From Primorskyibacter sedentarius (GTDB taxonomy: Bacteria > Pseudomonadota > Alphaproteobacteria > Rhodobacterales > Rhodobacteraceae): a DNA stretch of 45,757 bases. The stretch spans positions 1-45,757 of the forward strand of contig NZ_SLZU01000024.1 of assembly GCF_004342065.1 (NCBI RefSeq), read 5' to 3'. Under the pieces are notes generated by a model. It saw nothing but the letters and a program-made list of their open reading frames with translations. It had not been told where the DNA came from and did no database searches. Position numbers and translations under genes: made by a program. Positions 1 through 9,325 of this stretch are shown here, piece after piece (positions within the stretch are counted from its first letter, which is position 1; each line of letters begins with the position of its first letter).

Positions 1-437
1 CAGCTTGCACTCGACCCCGTCAATCACACCAAGCGTCTCGCCAAAATCCACCTGCGCGTGACCGGGCGCGTGCGACAGCGGGACGAACACTTCCTTTGAT
101 CGGCGTTGCTTCTCGCGGACATAATCCGTGACGATCGTGATCCCCCGGTGAAGCCATGCTCCTCCCGCAGCCGGGCATGGATGCGCTTGGCCGTATGCCG
201 CTGCTTCTTGATGACCCGTTTGTCGTCTTCGAGGATCTGATCGATAATCGGAATGAACGGATCAAGCTTCGGGCGGACAGGCAAAGCAGTTCGCCGATAT
301 CCCGGGGGAACGGAATGCAGCAGGATCTTTGCCACCGTTTTGCGGTCGATCCCAAAAAGACGACCAGCTGCACTCTTGCTCATACCATCAACATGGCACG
401 CTCGATGGACACGGTTGTATAAATCCACAGAATACAT
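1..437 (-). pseudogene. istA: IS21-type transposase IstA, frameshifted and cut by window edge
   Basis: The first ~95 codons from the ATG at 437 read as the N-terminus of an IS21-family IstA: a helix-turn-helix (KSAAGRLFGIDRKTVAKIL) followed by the RHTAKRIHARLREEHGF segment. A ribosome site (GGAGGGTGGGGAG) sits just upstream of this ATG. After the HGFTGG motif the frame is lost at a run of five C on the plus strand (142-146). One extra base there would restore an IstA-like continuation (ITIVTDYVREKQ, then GHAQVDFGETLGV), which carries the first catalytic Asp region. As read, the frame stops at 24-26. The 3' part of the element lies outside the window. The copy is either inactive or carries a homopolymer sequencing error. 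Confidence 0.8.
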
Positions 438-545
438 CTCCCCACCCTCCGCTCAGCAGCTTCAGGTGTCAGACTGCGGAATTTTACTCCGCGACGGTCA
501 GATCATCAGACCGTTTCTGCGGACATTTTGTCTCCGGGATTCACA
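438..545 (-). repeat. Left terminal region of the IS21-type element
   Basis: Between istA and the interrupted gene there is a block with repeated motifs on the minus strand. TCCGCAG occurs twice, in TCCGCAGAAACGG and TCCGCAGTCTGAC, with the inverted companions CGGTCTGATGATCTGACCG and GCGGAGTAAAATTCCGC between them. Multiple short terminal repeats are typical of IS21-family ends. The outer edge is probably either at 545 (minus strand begins TGTGAATC) or at 525 (TGTCCGCAG). I favour the former because the interrupted reading frame loses sense there. The partner end and target duplication are outside the window. Confidence 0.5.
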
Positions 546-693
546 CCAGGTTGATCAGATGGCTTTCGAATTCATGCCCGATCTCAGCGATGACGATCCG
601 TACCCGTTTCGAACAGCTCGACATCGGCGCATGCCACAGATGCAGCCCGGAGAGGTCTTTCAGAGAGGCATCCTGAGGTTCGATCCTGGGCAT
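541..693 (-). pseudogene. Glutathione S-transferase N-terminal remnant, cut by IS21 insertion
   Basis: An ATG at 691-693 opens a 50-codon frame on the minus strand. It contains LHLWHAPMSSCSKRVRIV followed by AEIGHEFESHLINL. This matches the thioredoxin-fold start of glutathione S-transferases, with a Ser/Cys-x-x-Arg active-site helix and the E-x-x-L/I-N-L beta-strand. The frame ends in a TGA created at the boundary with the IS21 end. It begins 12 bp downstream of the beta-keto acid cleavage gene, so it was probably the last gene of that operon. The C-terminal domain is lost or lies beyond the element. It cannot make a functional GST. Confidence 0.6.
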
Positions 694-704
694 TGTCTTA
701 GTCC

Positions 705-1640
705 TTAGAAATTGACCCGGTCGCCGCCCTTGAGCGCGAGGATCTCCCGCGCTTCGTCGGGCGTTGCAACCTCGCAGCCGAGGTCTTCGACGATGCGGCG
801 GATCTTGGCGACCTGCTGGGCGTTGCTTGTCGCCAGTTTTCCGCGGCTGATGAACAGGCTGTCCTCCAGCCCGACGCGCACGTTGCCGCCCATCTGGCTG
901 GCGGTGGTGGCGAGATTCATCTGCGAGCCGCCCGCGCCCAGCACTGACCAGCGGAAATCGTCGCCAAACAGCCGGTCGGCCGTGCGTTTCATGAACACCA
1001 GGTTATCGACCTCCGGCCCGATGCCGCCAAGGATGCCAAAGATGAACTGGATGAAGACCGGCGCCTTGAAGAGCCCGATATCCATGCAGAATTTCAGGTT
1101 GTAGAGGTGGCCCACGTCGTAGCATTCATGCTCGAACTTGATGTCATGCGGGGCCAGCGTGTCGGCGGCTTCCTTGATGTCACGAAAGGTATTGCGGAAG
1201 ATATTGCCATCGGAATTGGCAACGTAGTCCTTCTCCCAGTCGAACTTCCAGTCGTCATCCTTGTAGCGGTTGGCAAGCGGGTGGAACGAGAAATTCATGC
1301 TGCCCATGTTCAGCGAACACATTTCGGGGCTGAACGTCTTGGCCGGTGTGATCCGGTCCTGGATCGACAGGCTCAGCGAACCGCCGGTTGAAATATTCAC
1401 CACCGCGTCCGTCGCCTGCTTGATGCGCGGTAGGAAGGGCTGGAAATCCTTCACGTCGACCGAGGGAGCGCCGGTTTCATTATCGCGCGCGTGCAGGTGC
1501 AGGATCGACGCGCCTGCCTCGGCCGCATCCATCGCCTGCTGGGCGATGTCGTCATAGCTGAAGGGCAGCGCATCCGACATGGTCGGCGTGTGGATCGCCC
1601 CGGTGATGGCGCAGGTGATGACGGTCTTTTGGCGTGCCAT
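705..1640 (-). CDS. Beta-keto acid cleavage enzyme (BKACE, DUF849)
   Basis: The 311-residue protein has the BKACE family layout. An early strand with ITCAITGAIHTP is followed by the zinc-ligand segment LHLHARD (residues ~47-53), a mid-protein FEHECYD (~170-176) and a WSVLGAGGSQ region near residue 230. Known members (3-keto-5-aminohexanoate cleavage enzyme, dehydrocarnitine cleavage enzyme) condense a beta-keto acid with acetyl-CoA, giving acetoacetate plus a new acyl-CoA. It sits 3 bp after the transporter permease gene, in an operon with two dehydrogenases. This suggests it performs the carbon-carbon cleavage step after oxidation of a hydroxy acid. Substrate specificity cannot be read from the sequence. 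The family call is secure. Confidence 0.9.
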   Translation of the reverse strand: MARQKTVITCAITGAIHTPTMSDALPFSYDDIAQQAMDAAEAGASILHLHARDNETGAPSVDVKDFQPFLPRIKQATDAVVNISTGGSLSLSIQDRITPAKTFSPEMCSLNMGSMNFSFHPLANRYKDDDWKFDWEKDYVANSDGNIFRNTFRDIKEAADTLAPHDIKFEHECYDVGHLYNLKFCMDIGLFKAPVFIQFIFGILGGIGPEVDNLVFMKRTADRLFGDDFRWSVLGAGGSQMNLATTASQMGGNVRVGLEDSLFISRGKLATSNAQQVAKIRRIVEDLGCEVATPDEAREILALKGGDRVNF

Positions 1641-1643
1641 TGA

Positions 1644-2664
1644 TCAGGCTCCTTTGGATGGGTCTCGCTTGACGCGGTAGCCAAGCGGAAAGAGTTGCAG
1701 GTCGAACCGGTCGCGGATGAAACCCCAGACACCCTTGGGCGCTTTCAGCATCATCACGATGGCGAAAAGACCCAGAACCATCAGGTAGATCGTTCCGAGA
1801 TCGGCCAGCGTTTCGCGCAGGGCGAAGAAGATCAGAGTGCCGATGATCGGCCCTTCGATGGTGCCGATGCCGCCGATAACGACGATGAAGATCACGAAGG
1901 CGGTCCAGTCGTTGACGTTGAACGCGGCCGTCGGGCGAAATCCGCAGCTTTTGCAGGGAGATGAGTGCGCCGATCATGGCGGTGAGCGCCGATGTCGTGA
2001 CGTAGACAAAGAACTTTGTCCGCCAGATGTCGATGCCCAGAGAGCCAGCCGCCAGTTCGTTGTCGCGGATCGCGGTCAGTGCCAACCCCTTGCGCGAGCG
2101 CAAAAGCAGGTAGACCACGGTGACGACCAGAAGCGCCGCGCCCAATGCCAGCCAATAGCTGAGAGCCTCACGCGCAGAGCGGCCATCGGCCATCGAGCGC
2201 ACGATATCCGTGGGAAGCGATGTGCCCGAACCGCCGCCAAGCGCCGACACCTGGGCAAAGCTCAGCCGGAAGACCTCGGCCATGACCCATGTGCCGATGG
2301 CGAAATAGGCACCCCGCAGGCGGAAGATCAGCGCGGCGACCGGGACAGAGATCAAAGCGCCCAGCACGCCGGCCGCAGCAATAGCGACCAGAGGCGGCAG
2401 ACCCGCAAACATGGTCAGCGCGAACAGCATGTAGCCGCCAAAGCCCACATAGGCTTGCTGCCCGACCGAGACCAGCCCGGCATAGCCTGCCAGAAGGTTC
2501 CAAAGCGAGGCCAGCGACAGGTAGAGAAACAGCTCTCCCAACAGTCGCAGGTCGGCACGACCCGCCCACCAGGGGGCAGCGATCAGAAGTGCAACGGCGA
2601 TTGCGCCGATCACGGCGGCCGCTCGGGCCGCGGCAGAGCTGCGGGTTACAGTGTATTGGGTCAT
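1644..2664 (-). pseudogene. livM: Branched-chain amino acid-type ABC permease LivM, frameshifted
   Basis: From ATG 2664 (TGATG overlap with livH) the protein reads as a LivM permease with several membrane segments and the stretch RDNELAAGSLGIDIWRTKFF. After LQKLRISPD (about 1930) the frame turns to nonsense. The LivM C-terminus, including VVIGGIGTIEGPIIGTLIFF and a normal stop at 1644, continues in another frame. The span is 1021 bases, that is 340 codons plus one base, so a single extra base in the GCGGCC stretch near 1926-1932 explains it. All neighbouring genes are intact, so this is either a recent mutation disabling the importer or an assembly error. Confidence 0.85.
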
Positions 2665-3524
2665 CCGCTGATCCTCGGGAAAAGGCCGTTCGGACGCACG
2701 GCAAGGACGATGAGAAAGGCGAGGTGCCCGGCCAAAAGCTGCCAGCCGGGATTGATGGCAGCGCCCAGTGTCTGCGCCACGCCAAGGATGATGCCACCGG
2801 CCAGCGTGCCCCAAAGGTTGCCAAGCCCGCCAATGATGACCGCCTCGAAGCCGAAGATCAGTCTTCCGCCCCCGATCGAGGGGTCAAAGCTGGTGCGGAT
2901 GCCCAGAAGCAGCCCCGCGACGGCCGTCACGGCAAGGGCCAGCGCCATGGCCTGACCAAAGACATGGCGTTTGTTCAGACCCATGAGTTGCGCGATGTCC
3001 TGATTGTCGGACACGGCGCGGAAGGCTCGGCCAAGCGCGGTGCGATAGAACGTCCATTGCAGCCCGGCAACCACCGCCACGGCGATGGCGAAGGTCAACA
3101 GCGGCAGGACGCCCACGGCCAGCGGGCCAAGCGCGATACTGGCAGTCTCCAGCGCACCTGCATCCAGTTTCTGCGGATCGGCGGAATACCCTTCAAGCAA
3201 GGCGTTCTGGATGATGACCGACAGGCCGAAAGTGACAAGCAGGGGCGGCAGGATATCGTCGCCCAGGGTTTGGTTCAGCACAGCCCGTTGCAGGACATAT
3301 CCAATCCCCGCCATGGCCGGGACGACCACGATCAGCGCCACCAGCGGATGCAGACCTAGCATCACGGTGGTCGTCAGCCCCAGATAGGCGGCCAGAACGA
3401 TCAGGTCGCCATGGGCGATATTGACCAGCCGCATGACCCCGAAGATCAGGCTGAGCCCCGCTGCAAAGAGCGCGTAGAGCCCGCCCAGAAGGGTGCCTTG
3501 CAGAATTGCATTGATCCATTCCAT
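2661..3524 (-). CDS. livH: Branched-chain amino acid-type ABC permease LivH
   Basis: This is a 287-residue hydrophobic protein of the LivH family. It starts MEWINAILQGTLLGGLYAL and carries the family segment GLSLIFGVMRLVNIAHGD near residues 24-41 and GFEAVIIGGLGNLWGTL near the C-terminus. I chose ATG 3524, although the frame stays open upstream, because family members begin exactly there and it follows the livF stop directly. It forms the membrane channel with LivM, energised by LivG/LivF. Its stop overlaps the livM start. The substrate is probably the compound degraded by the flanking enzymes rather than a branched-chain amino acid. Confidence 0.93.
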   Translation of the reverse strand: MEWINAILQGTLLGGLYALFAAGLSLIFGVMRLVNIAHGDLIVLAAYLGLTTTVMLGLHPLVALIVVVPAMAGIGYVLQRAVLNQTLGDDILPPLLVTFGLSVIIQNALLEGYSADPQKLDAGALETASIALGPLAVGVLPLLTFAIAVAVVAGLQWTFYRTALGRAFRAVSDNQDIAQLMGLNKRHVFGQAMALALAVTAVAGLLLGIRTSFDPSIGGGRLIFGFEAVIIGGLGNLWGTLAGGIILGVAQTLGAAINPGWQLLAGHLAFLIVLAVRPNGLFPRISG

Positions 3525-3525
3525 G

Positions 3526-4225
<700 letters not shown>

Positions 4226-4233
<8 letters not shown>

Positions 4234-4954
4234 CAGCGTCGATCCCCAGATAGATTTCCTTGACCTCGCGGCTGTCCATCACTTCGCGCGGATCGCCCTC
4301 GGCTATCTTTCGGCCGAAATCGATCACCACCAGGCGGCTGACCACTGCAAGCAGCGCATGGACCACATGTTCGATCCAGATGATCGAAACGCCCGTGGCG
4401 TGAACGTCCTTGATGGTCTGCACCAGCGAGTGGCATTCGGCCTCTGTCAGCCCGCCCGCGATCTCGTCCAGCAACAGCAGCTTAGGCTTGGCACAAAGCG
4501 CGCGGGTCATCTCCAGCCGCTTGCGGTTGAGCAGCGTCAGGCTGCCCGCCGGGGTGTTGGCCTTGTCCATCAGCCCGGTCTGTTCCAGCACGTCAAGGCA
4601 CAGGGTTTCCGCCGCACGGCCCGAAAGACCCGCGGCCTGGGTGGCCGCGATCATGGCGTTCTCGAAAACGGTCATATGGGTGAAGGGCTGCGGCACCTGA
4701 AAGCTGCGGGCAATGCCCATACGGCTCCGTGCAGCAGCGCTTTGCGCGGTGACGTCCCGCCCGTCGAAATGCACCTTGCCGCTGTCGGCGGCAAGCGTGC
4801 CGGTGATCAGGTTGAACATCGATGTCTTGCCTGCGCCGTTCGGCCCGATCACACCCAACGCTTCGCCCTGGGACAGCTCATAGTTCAGCTGGTCGGCCAC
4901 CTTGACCGCGCCGAAGGCCCTGGACAGGCCTTCGAGTTTCAGGATCTTACTCAT
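4226..4954 (-). CDS. livG: ABC transporter ATP-binding protein LivG
   Basis: From ATG 4954 ([10 protein letters not shown]) the protein is 242 residues. The open frame extends 11 codons further, but that extension has no family match. It shows Walker [10 protein letters not shown] (37-45) and Walker B LLLLDE (159-164), followed by the LivG hallmark IAGGLTEAE. The ABC signature is atypical, with [11 protein letters not shown] where most ATPases have LSGGQ; a subset of HAAT ATPases share this. It pairs with LivF and is translationally coupled to it by an 8-bp overlap. Confidence 0.93.
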
Positions 4955-4980
4955 GTGAGCCTCGTGATACAGAGCCATGG

Positions 4981-5005
4981 GCGGCACCGGGCGCGCCGGT
5001 GCCGC
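4981..5005 (-). terminator. Intercistronic hairpin after the substrate-binding protein gene
   Basis: A perfect 10-bp inverted repeat (GCGGCACCGG, loop GCGCG, CCGGTGCCGC) sits a few bases downstream of the binding-protein stop at 5012 and before livG. There is no T-tract, so it is more likely an mRNA-stabilising or partial-termination hairpin than a full terminator. Such an element would let the binding protein be made in excess over the membrane components. Confidence 0.6.
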
Positions 5006-5011
5006 GATGTT

Positions 5012-6286
5012 TCAGAGCAATTTCAGCTCGCCCGTGGTCGGGATTTCCGGCGCATGCGCGTTGGCCACGATCTTGAGGTCAAACGCGTCGCCCTCTTTCT
5101 GCCACTGCCCAGAGACAAGCGGCGTCTTGGTGACGTTGTTGATCGGACCATTGGACCAGTCTACCGGACCCACGATGGTGTCGAGCTTGGTCCCGGCGAC
5201 CGCGGCGGCGATGGCCTCGTAATCCCCCAGATCCTCGGCCCGCTTGACCACGTCTGCGACCACTTCGAACAAGGCATGTTTGAAGCCGATCGGCTGGGTC
5301 CACGGACGGCCAGAGGCTGCCGTGTACCCCTCGGCAAGCGCCTTGGCCGACGCGCCAGTCAGGGACGACGCGAAGGGGTGGTTGGGAGACCACCAGACTT
5401 CGGAGGAGAGCCCGTCTCCGCGCTCGCCGAGGGATTCGATGACTGATGGGAACAGCAGCGCCTTACCGATCGTCACGATCTTGGGGTTGAAACCCTGCTG
5501 CGCCGCCTGCGCCCAGAAAGTCGCAAAGTCAGGCGCGATCATGTTGCCGGTGACGATCTCGGCGCCCACGTCCTTGAACGCATTGATGTAGCTGGAAAAG
5601 TCATCCGTCAGTGGCTGATAGCGACCGGGATCGGTCAGGCTGTACCCGGCGGCTTCCAGCGGCTTTGGCAAACCAAGCTCTGCGTCGCCCCAGGCATTGC
5701 CATCCGCGTCGTTCGGGAACAGCCCGCCGACCACTTTCGCCACACCCGCGCTGTCCCACATATCGAGGAAGGCCGCGATCACGTCTTCGAGCCCCCAGAA
5801 GAAGTGGTAGGTATAGTCGAAGCCTGTCCCCGGCACGCCGTTGCGGCCAAAGAAATACGGCTGCCACGGGCAGTCGGTGGTGATGCAGGGCACCTCGTTG
5901 ATCTCGGCCTGGTCCGACACCGGGTTCACAGTATCGGGGGTCGAGGCCGCGACGATGATGTCGACCTCGTCACCAAGGATCAGGTCCGCCGCGACCTCTG
6001 CCGCGCGGTTCGGGTTCGACTGGCTGTCCTTCGAGATGATCTCGATGTTCCAGGTCTTTCCGTTGTTTTCGATACCGGCGTTGAAGTGGTCCTGAATGGC
6101 GGCCAGCACGTAATCATCGGCCTCGGCAAACCCGGCCAGCGGCCCGGTGCGGGGGCTGACATGGCCAACCCCGAGGGTCGGGTTTTGCGCATAGGCGCGG
6201 GTGCCGGTCAGGACCGCCGGGGCGGCCAGCATCGCGGCGCTCGCGGTCAGGAATCCACGGCGTGTGGGGGTCAGCAATTTTTTCAT
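5012..6286 (-). CDS. Periplasmic substrate-binding protein of LivJ/LivK type, Tat signal
   Basis: The 424-residue protein starts at ATG 6286, preceded by AGGAGGAGAT. The N-terminus MKKLLTPTRRGFLTASAAML has a twin-arginine motif (TRRGFL), a hydrophobic stretch and a likely cleavage after AYA (residue 33). The mature part, with TLGVGHVSPRTGPLAG and then AAEVAADLILGDEVDIIVA, matches type I periplasmic binding proteins of the HAAT family. It captures the substrate for LivGFHM. It is the first transport gene after the four enzyme genes of the operon. Tat export would imply folding before secretion. The ligand is unknown. Confidence 0.9.
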   Translation of the reverse strand: MKKLLTPTRRGFLTASAAMLAAPAVLTGTRAYAQNPTLGVGHVSPRTGPLAGFAEADDYVLAAIQDHFNAGIENNGKTWNIEIISKDSQSNPNRAAEVAADLILGDEVDIIVAASTPDTVNPVSDQAEINEVPCITTDCPWQPYFFGRNGVPGTGFDYTYHFFWGLEDVIAAFLDMWDSAGVAKVVGGLFPNDADGNAWGDAELGLPKPLEAAGYSLTDPGRYQPLTDDFSSYINAFKDVGAEIVTGNMIAPDFATFWAQAAQQGFNPKIVTIGKALLFPSVIESLGERGDGLSSEVWWSPNHPFASSLTGASAKALAEGYTAASGRPWTQPIGFKHALFEVVADVVKRAEDLGDYEAIAAAVAGTKLDTIVGPVDWSNGPINNVTKTPLVSGQWQKEGDAFDLKIVANAHAPEIPTTGELKLL

Positions 6287-6341
6287 TTTTATCTCCTCCT
6301 CCCGGCCTCCCCGCCGGGTTTGTTGTGAAGTCACTGCAGTT

Positions 6342-7271
6342 TCAGTCGTCCAGAATGCCTTCGAGCCGGGTCAGATGGCGGGCCACCCGGGCGCGCACTT
6401 CGTTGGCTTCGGTTTCTGTCCATTTGCGGAAACCTTCGCCGGTTTTCATGCCCAGTTTCCCGTCGCGGACAAGCTGTTCAAGATAAGGCGACGGGCCCTG
6501 ACGGCTTTCGAGATCGAACAGAACGTTCTCGTGGATATCCAGCGTCAGATCGGTGCCGACCAGATCGGCGTTTTCCAGCGGGCCAAGCACGGCAAGGCGG
6601 CGGCCAAAGCAGGATTTCACCACTGTATCAACAGCCTCCGCGTCGCAGATCCCGCGCTCGACAAGGCTCACCGCTTCGCGCCAAAGCGCGTGCTGCAAGC
6701 GGTTGCCAATAAAGCCGGGCACGTCTTTTTCCACGATCACCGGCGTCTTTCCGGCACTTTCCAGCAGGGCATACATCCGCCGGGCCACATCCCCATCCGT
6801 CCACTCGGTCTTGATGACCTCGACCAGTGGGATCAGGTGCGGCGGGTTCCACCAATGGGTTCCCAATGCGCGTTCGCGCAGCTTCAGCCCCTCCATGATC
6901 CTGGTGATCTGGATGACCGAGGTGTTGGAGGCCAGAACCGCGTGGTCCGGCGCGTGCTCCTCCACTTCGGCGAAGATCTGGCGCTTGAGGTCCAGCTTTT
7001 CCGGTGCGGCCTCAAAGACGAAATCCGCATTGCGGACAGCCGAACCGATCGAGGAACACAGCTCGATCATTTTCAGCGCGCGGGCAATCTTTGCCTCGTC
7101 CGCACCCAGAACCTTCAGGCTGTCGGAAATCCGCTTCGGCGCGGATTTCAGCGTCTCGGCATGCGGGTCCGAAATGGTCACATACTGCCCGGCACGCGCC
7201 AGCGTCAGGGCGATGCCGTGACCCATAAGCCCGGCACCGATAACGGCCATCTGCTGCTTTTTGGGAACCAT
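6342..7271 (-). CDS. 3-hydroxyacyl-CoA dehydrogenase-family oxidoreductase
   Basis: This is a 309-residue, single-domain-pair enzyme. The N-terminal Rossmann motif is GAGLMGHGIA (residues 12-21), followed by NADFVFEAAPEKLDLK, SNTS (115-118) and the catalytic segment GTHWWNPP with His139. The C-terminal dimerisation domain contains VPGFIGNRLQHAL. The family uses NAD to oxidise a beta-hydroxyl group to a ketone, on a CoA ester or a free acid such as gulonate or carnitine. Next to a beta-keto acid cleavage enzyme, it may produce that enzyme's beta-keto substrate. It lies 3 bp downstream of the SDR gene. Confidence 0.9.
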   Translation of the reverse strand: MVPKKQQMAVIGAGLMGHGIALTLARAGQYVTISDPHAETLKSAPKRISDSLKVLGADEAKIARALKMIELCSSIGSAVRNADFVFEAAPEKLDLKRQIFAEVEEHAPDHAVLASNTSVIQITRIMEGLKLRERALGTHWWNPPHLIPLVEVIKTEWTDGDVARRMYALLESAGKTPVIVEKDVPGFIGNRLQHALWREAVSLVERGICDAEAVDTVVKSCFGRRLAVLGPLENADLVGTDLTLDIHENVLFDLESRQGPSPYLEQLVRDGKLGMKTGEGFRKWTETEANEVRARVARHLTRLEGILDD

Positions 7272-7274
7272 CGT

Positions 7275-8072
7275 TCAGCCCGCCGTATAGCCACCGTCAG
7301 CATATAGAATATGCCCGGTGTAAAAATCGGATGCCCTGGAGGCGAGGAACAGCAGCGGCCCTGCGAGGTCTTCCGGTTCGCCCAGTCGGCCCTTGGGCAC
7401 GCGGGCAAGGAAACCGGCGCGCACGGTCTTGGCCTTTTCGTCGTCGCCAAACATCCAGGCGGTCAGCGGCGAGCGGAAAACAGTGGGCGCAATCGCGTTG
7501 ACGGTGATGCCGGTGGGGCCAAGTTCGCACCCCAGCGCCTTGACGATGCCATCGGTCGCGGCCTTGGAGGCGCAATAGGCGGTATACCCCGCCGGATGAC
7601 CCAAAAGCCCGCGTGCCGAGGACACCAGAACAATCTTGCCGCCATCGCCCTGCGCCTTCATCTGCCCGGCTGCGGCCCGTGCCAGCAGCCAGCTTTGCGT
7701 GACATTGGCATCCATGACGGATTCAAAGGTTTCGGGCGACATGTCATTGATCAGCGCCACCTTGTTCATACCCGAGGCCACGACAAGAATGTCGAGCCGC
7801 CCGTAGGCCTCGACCGCCTGAGCGACCAGACCATTGCAGGTTTCCTCGTCCGAGGGGCGCTTGTTGATCGTGGTCACCTCGGCGCCCGTGTCGCGGCATT
7901 CCTGCGCGATCTCGTCCAGCGCCTCCTGATTGCCCGCCACAAGCACCAGCTTGCAGCCCGCCCCGGCAAGAACGCGCGCGGCGACCATGCCGAAAGCGCC
8001 CGAAGCCCCGGTGATCAGCGCCACCTGCCCCTTTACCTCGAACATCGATAGGGGATTTGACAATGCGTTCAT
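7275..8072 (-). CDS. Short-chain dehydrogenase/reductase (SDR)
   Basis: The 265-residue classical SDR has cofactor motif TGASGAFG (21-28), the catalytic Ser near 151-152 (VSSARG) and YCASK (Tyr166, Lys170). The expected NAG motif is replaced by ASGMN (~99-103), a conservative departure. It oxidises or reduces an alcohol/ketone with NAD(P). It is flanked by a cupin gene 3 bp upstream and by the 3-hydroxyacyl dehydrogenase gene downstream, within one operon. The start at 8072 has GAGAG just upstream. Confidence 0.92.
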   Translation of the reverse strand: MNALSNPLSMFEVKGQVALITGASGAFGMVAARVLAGAGCKLVLVAGNQEALDEIAQECRDTGAEVTTINKRPSDEETCNGLVAQAVEAYGRLDILVVASGMNKVALINDMSPETFESVMDANVTQSWLLARAAAGQMKAQGDGGKIVLVSSARGLLGHPAGYTAYCASKAATDGIVKALGCELGPTGITVNAIAPTVFRSPLTAWMFGDDEKAKTVRAGFLARVPKGRLGEPEDLAGPLLFLASRASDFYTGHILYADGGYTAG

Positions 8073-8075
8073 CTC

Positions 8076-8420
8076 TCAGGCCTCCGGCGGGTATGGAATG
8101 ACGACCAGCATCTTGCATGTGTCGTTAGAGCGGTTCTCGATCTTGCGGACTTCATTCGGCGGGATGGTGCAGCTGTCCATCCGGCCCAGCACGACCTCTT
8201 CGTCGCCTACGATCACCGTCATCTCGCCTTCGAGCACGACATAGACCTTCTCAACAGGGGTGCTGTCGGGCCCTGCGCCGCCGCCGGGCAGAAACTGGCT
8301 GAACCCCACCCACTGATTGGTCGGCCCGCCCTCTTCGAAACCCTGAAGCCTGAGCCCGTGGCATTCGAAATGGTTGGGCGCGGTATAGGGTTGAGCATCC
8401 TTGAAACGTTTTACATGCAT
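8076..8420 (-). CDS. Small cupin-domain protein
   Basis: The 114-residue protein is a single cupin barrel, with motif 1 around GGGAGPDSTPVEKVYVVLEGEM and motif 2 around DSCTIPPNEVRKIEN. Metal ligands are poorly conserved: the usual His-x-His of motif 1 is absent. Catalysis is therefore uncertain, and a sensing or isomerase role is possible. A strong ribosome site (GGAGGACACC) precedes ATG 8420. It lies between the cyclase and SDR genes of the operon. Confidence 0.8.
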   Translation of the reverse strand: MHVKRFKDAQPYTAPNHFECHGLRLQGFEEGGPTNQWVGFSQFLPGGGAGPDSTPVEKVYVVLEGEMTVIVGDEEVVLGRMDSCTIPPNEVRKIENRSNDTCKMLVVIPYPPEA

Positions 8421-8488
8421 GGTGTCCTCCCTCGCACTCGCATCGTGAAAAGAAGCCGCCGGTTCCCCGGCGGCCAGTCAGGGAGTGA

Positions 8489-9325
8489 TCAGAATTCGGA
8501 CCCGTCATCGATGCGGAAGTTCTGCGACTTGTCGATCATCGCAACAAGGCGCACGATGCAGCCGTCGCCGCGGTCCCAGTTCCAGGGGAAGAATGCAAAG
8601 GTGCAGCGCTTGCCCGTCACCGCGTCCAGATCGCCACCGACATTTTCGATACCCATGATGCCGTTCTTGAACAGGATGTTGTGCACCGGCTCCCAATCGG
8701 GGAACGCGTCTTTCCAATCCACGCCGCCGGACCATTCCTTGTACTCTTCGGCAAGGTGGGGCAGCAGAGGACCATTGCGCTGCGGGCCGATTGCGGTGGC
8801 CAGTGGGTGGTCATTGGCTTGTGTGTCGTGGCCTACGACCTTGACGCCCTTTTCGACCATCCATTCGCCAGCCGACGCAACGAAGCCGGGGCAATAGGCA
8901 AAGTAGTCGCCATCTTCATACTGCTTGTGCCATCCGGTATTGATGATGAGCACGTCGCCTTTGCGGATCGCATGACCACAAGCTTTTTCCAGATCCTCGC
9001 CGGTGATCGGTTCCCATTTCTTTTTGGGCAACGACACGACGATGCCGGTGCCGAAAAAATGCGGCAGCGGCACTTCGTCGATGAATGGCGTGCCCTGCAC
9101 CACGTGCGCCGGCGCGTCGATGTGCGTGGTGGCATGCATCGTGGTGGTGATGCGCTGGCTCAGCACACCTGACTTGGCCATGTAGTGAATGCGTTCGATC
9201 TTGGTATCTTCGAAATAGGGCCAGTTGGGGTTCTGAAACCCGAAACGGTGGCTGAGATTATAGAACTCCAGCCCCATGTCGTTATCGGTATTTGCCTGAA
9301 ACTCGATTCCGCGGATCTCGACCAT
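8489..9325 (-). CDS. Cyclase-family (kynurenine formamidase-like) metal hydrolase
   Basis: From ATG 9325 the protein has 278 residues. I prefer this start to a GTG 9 bp upstream because AGAAGG lies at good spacing. The metal-binding signature HATTHIDAPAH (residues 64-74) is diagnostic of the cyclase/kynurenine formamidase fold. GHDTQANDHPL and IENVGGDL further on also fit. Family members hydrolyse amide or ester bonds, including ring amides and lactones. It is the first gene of the catabolic operon, divergent from the IclR regulator, and may catalyse ring opening or deacylation of the imported compound. Confidence 0.9.
   Translation of the reverse strand: MVEIRGIEFQANTDNDMGLEFYNLSHRFGFQNPNWPYFEDTKIERIHYMAKSGVLSQRITTTMHATTHIDAPAHVVQGTPFIDEVPLPHFFGTGIVVSLPKKKWEPITGEDLEKACGHAIRKGDVLIINTGWHKQYEDGDYFAYCPGFVASAGEWMVEKGVKVVGHDTQANDHPLATAIGPQRNGPLLPHLAEEYKEWSGGVDWKDAFPDWEPVHNILFKNGIMGIENVGGDLDAVTGKRCTFAFFPWNWDRGDGCIVRLVAMIDKSQNFRIDDGSEF

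Noticed and set aside
1837-2955. 372-codon plus-strand open frame
   Set aside because: Antisense to the livM/livH permease genes, low-complexity Gln/Arg/Asp composition.
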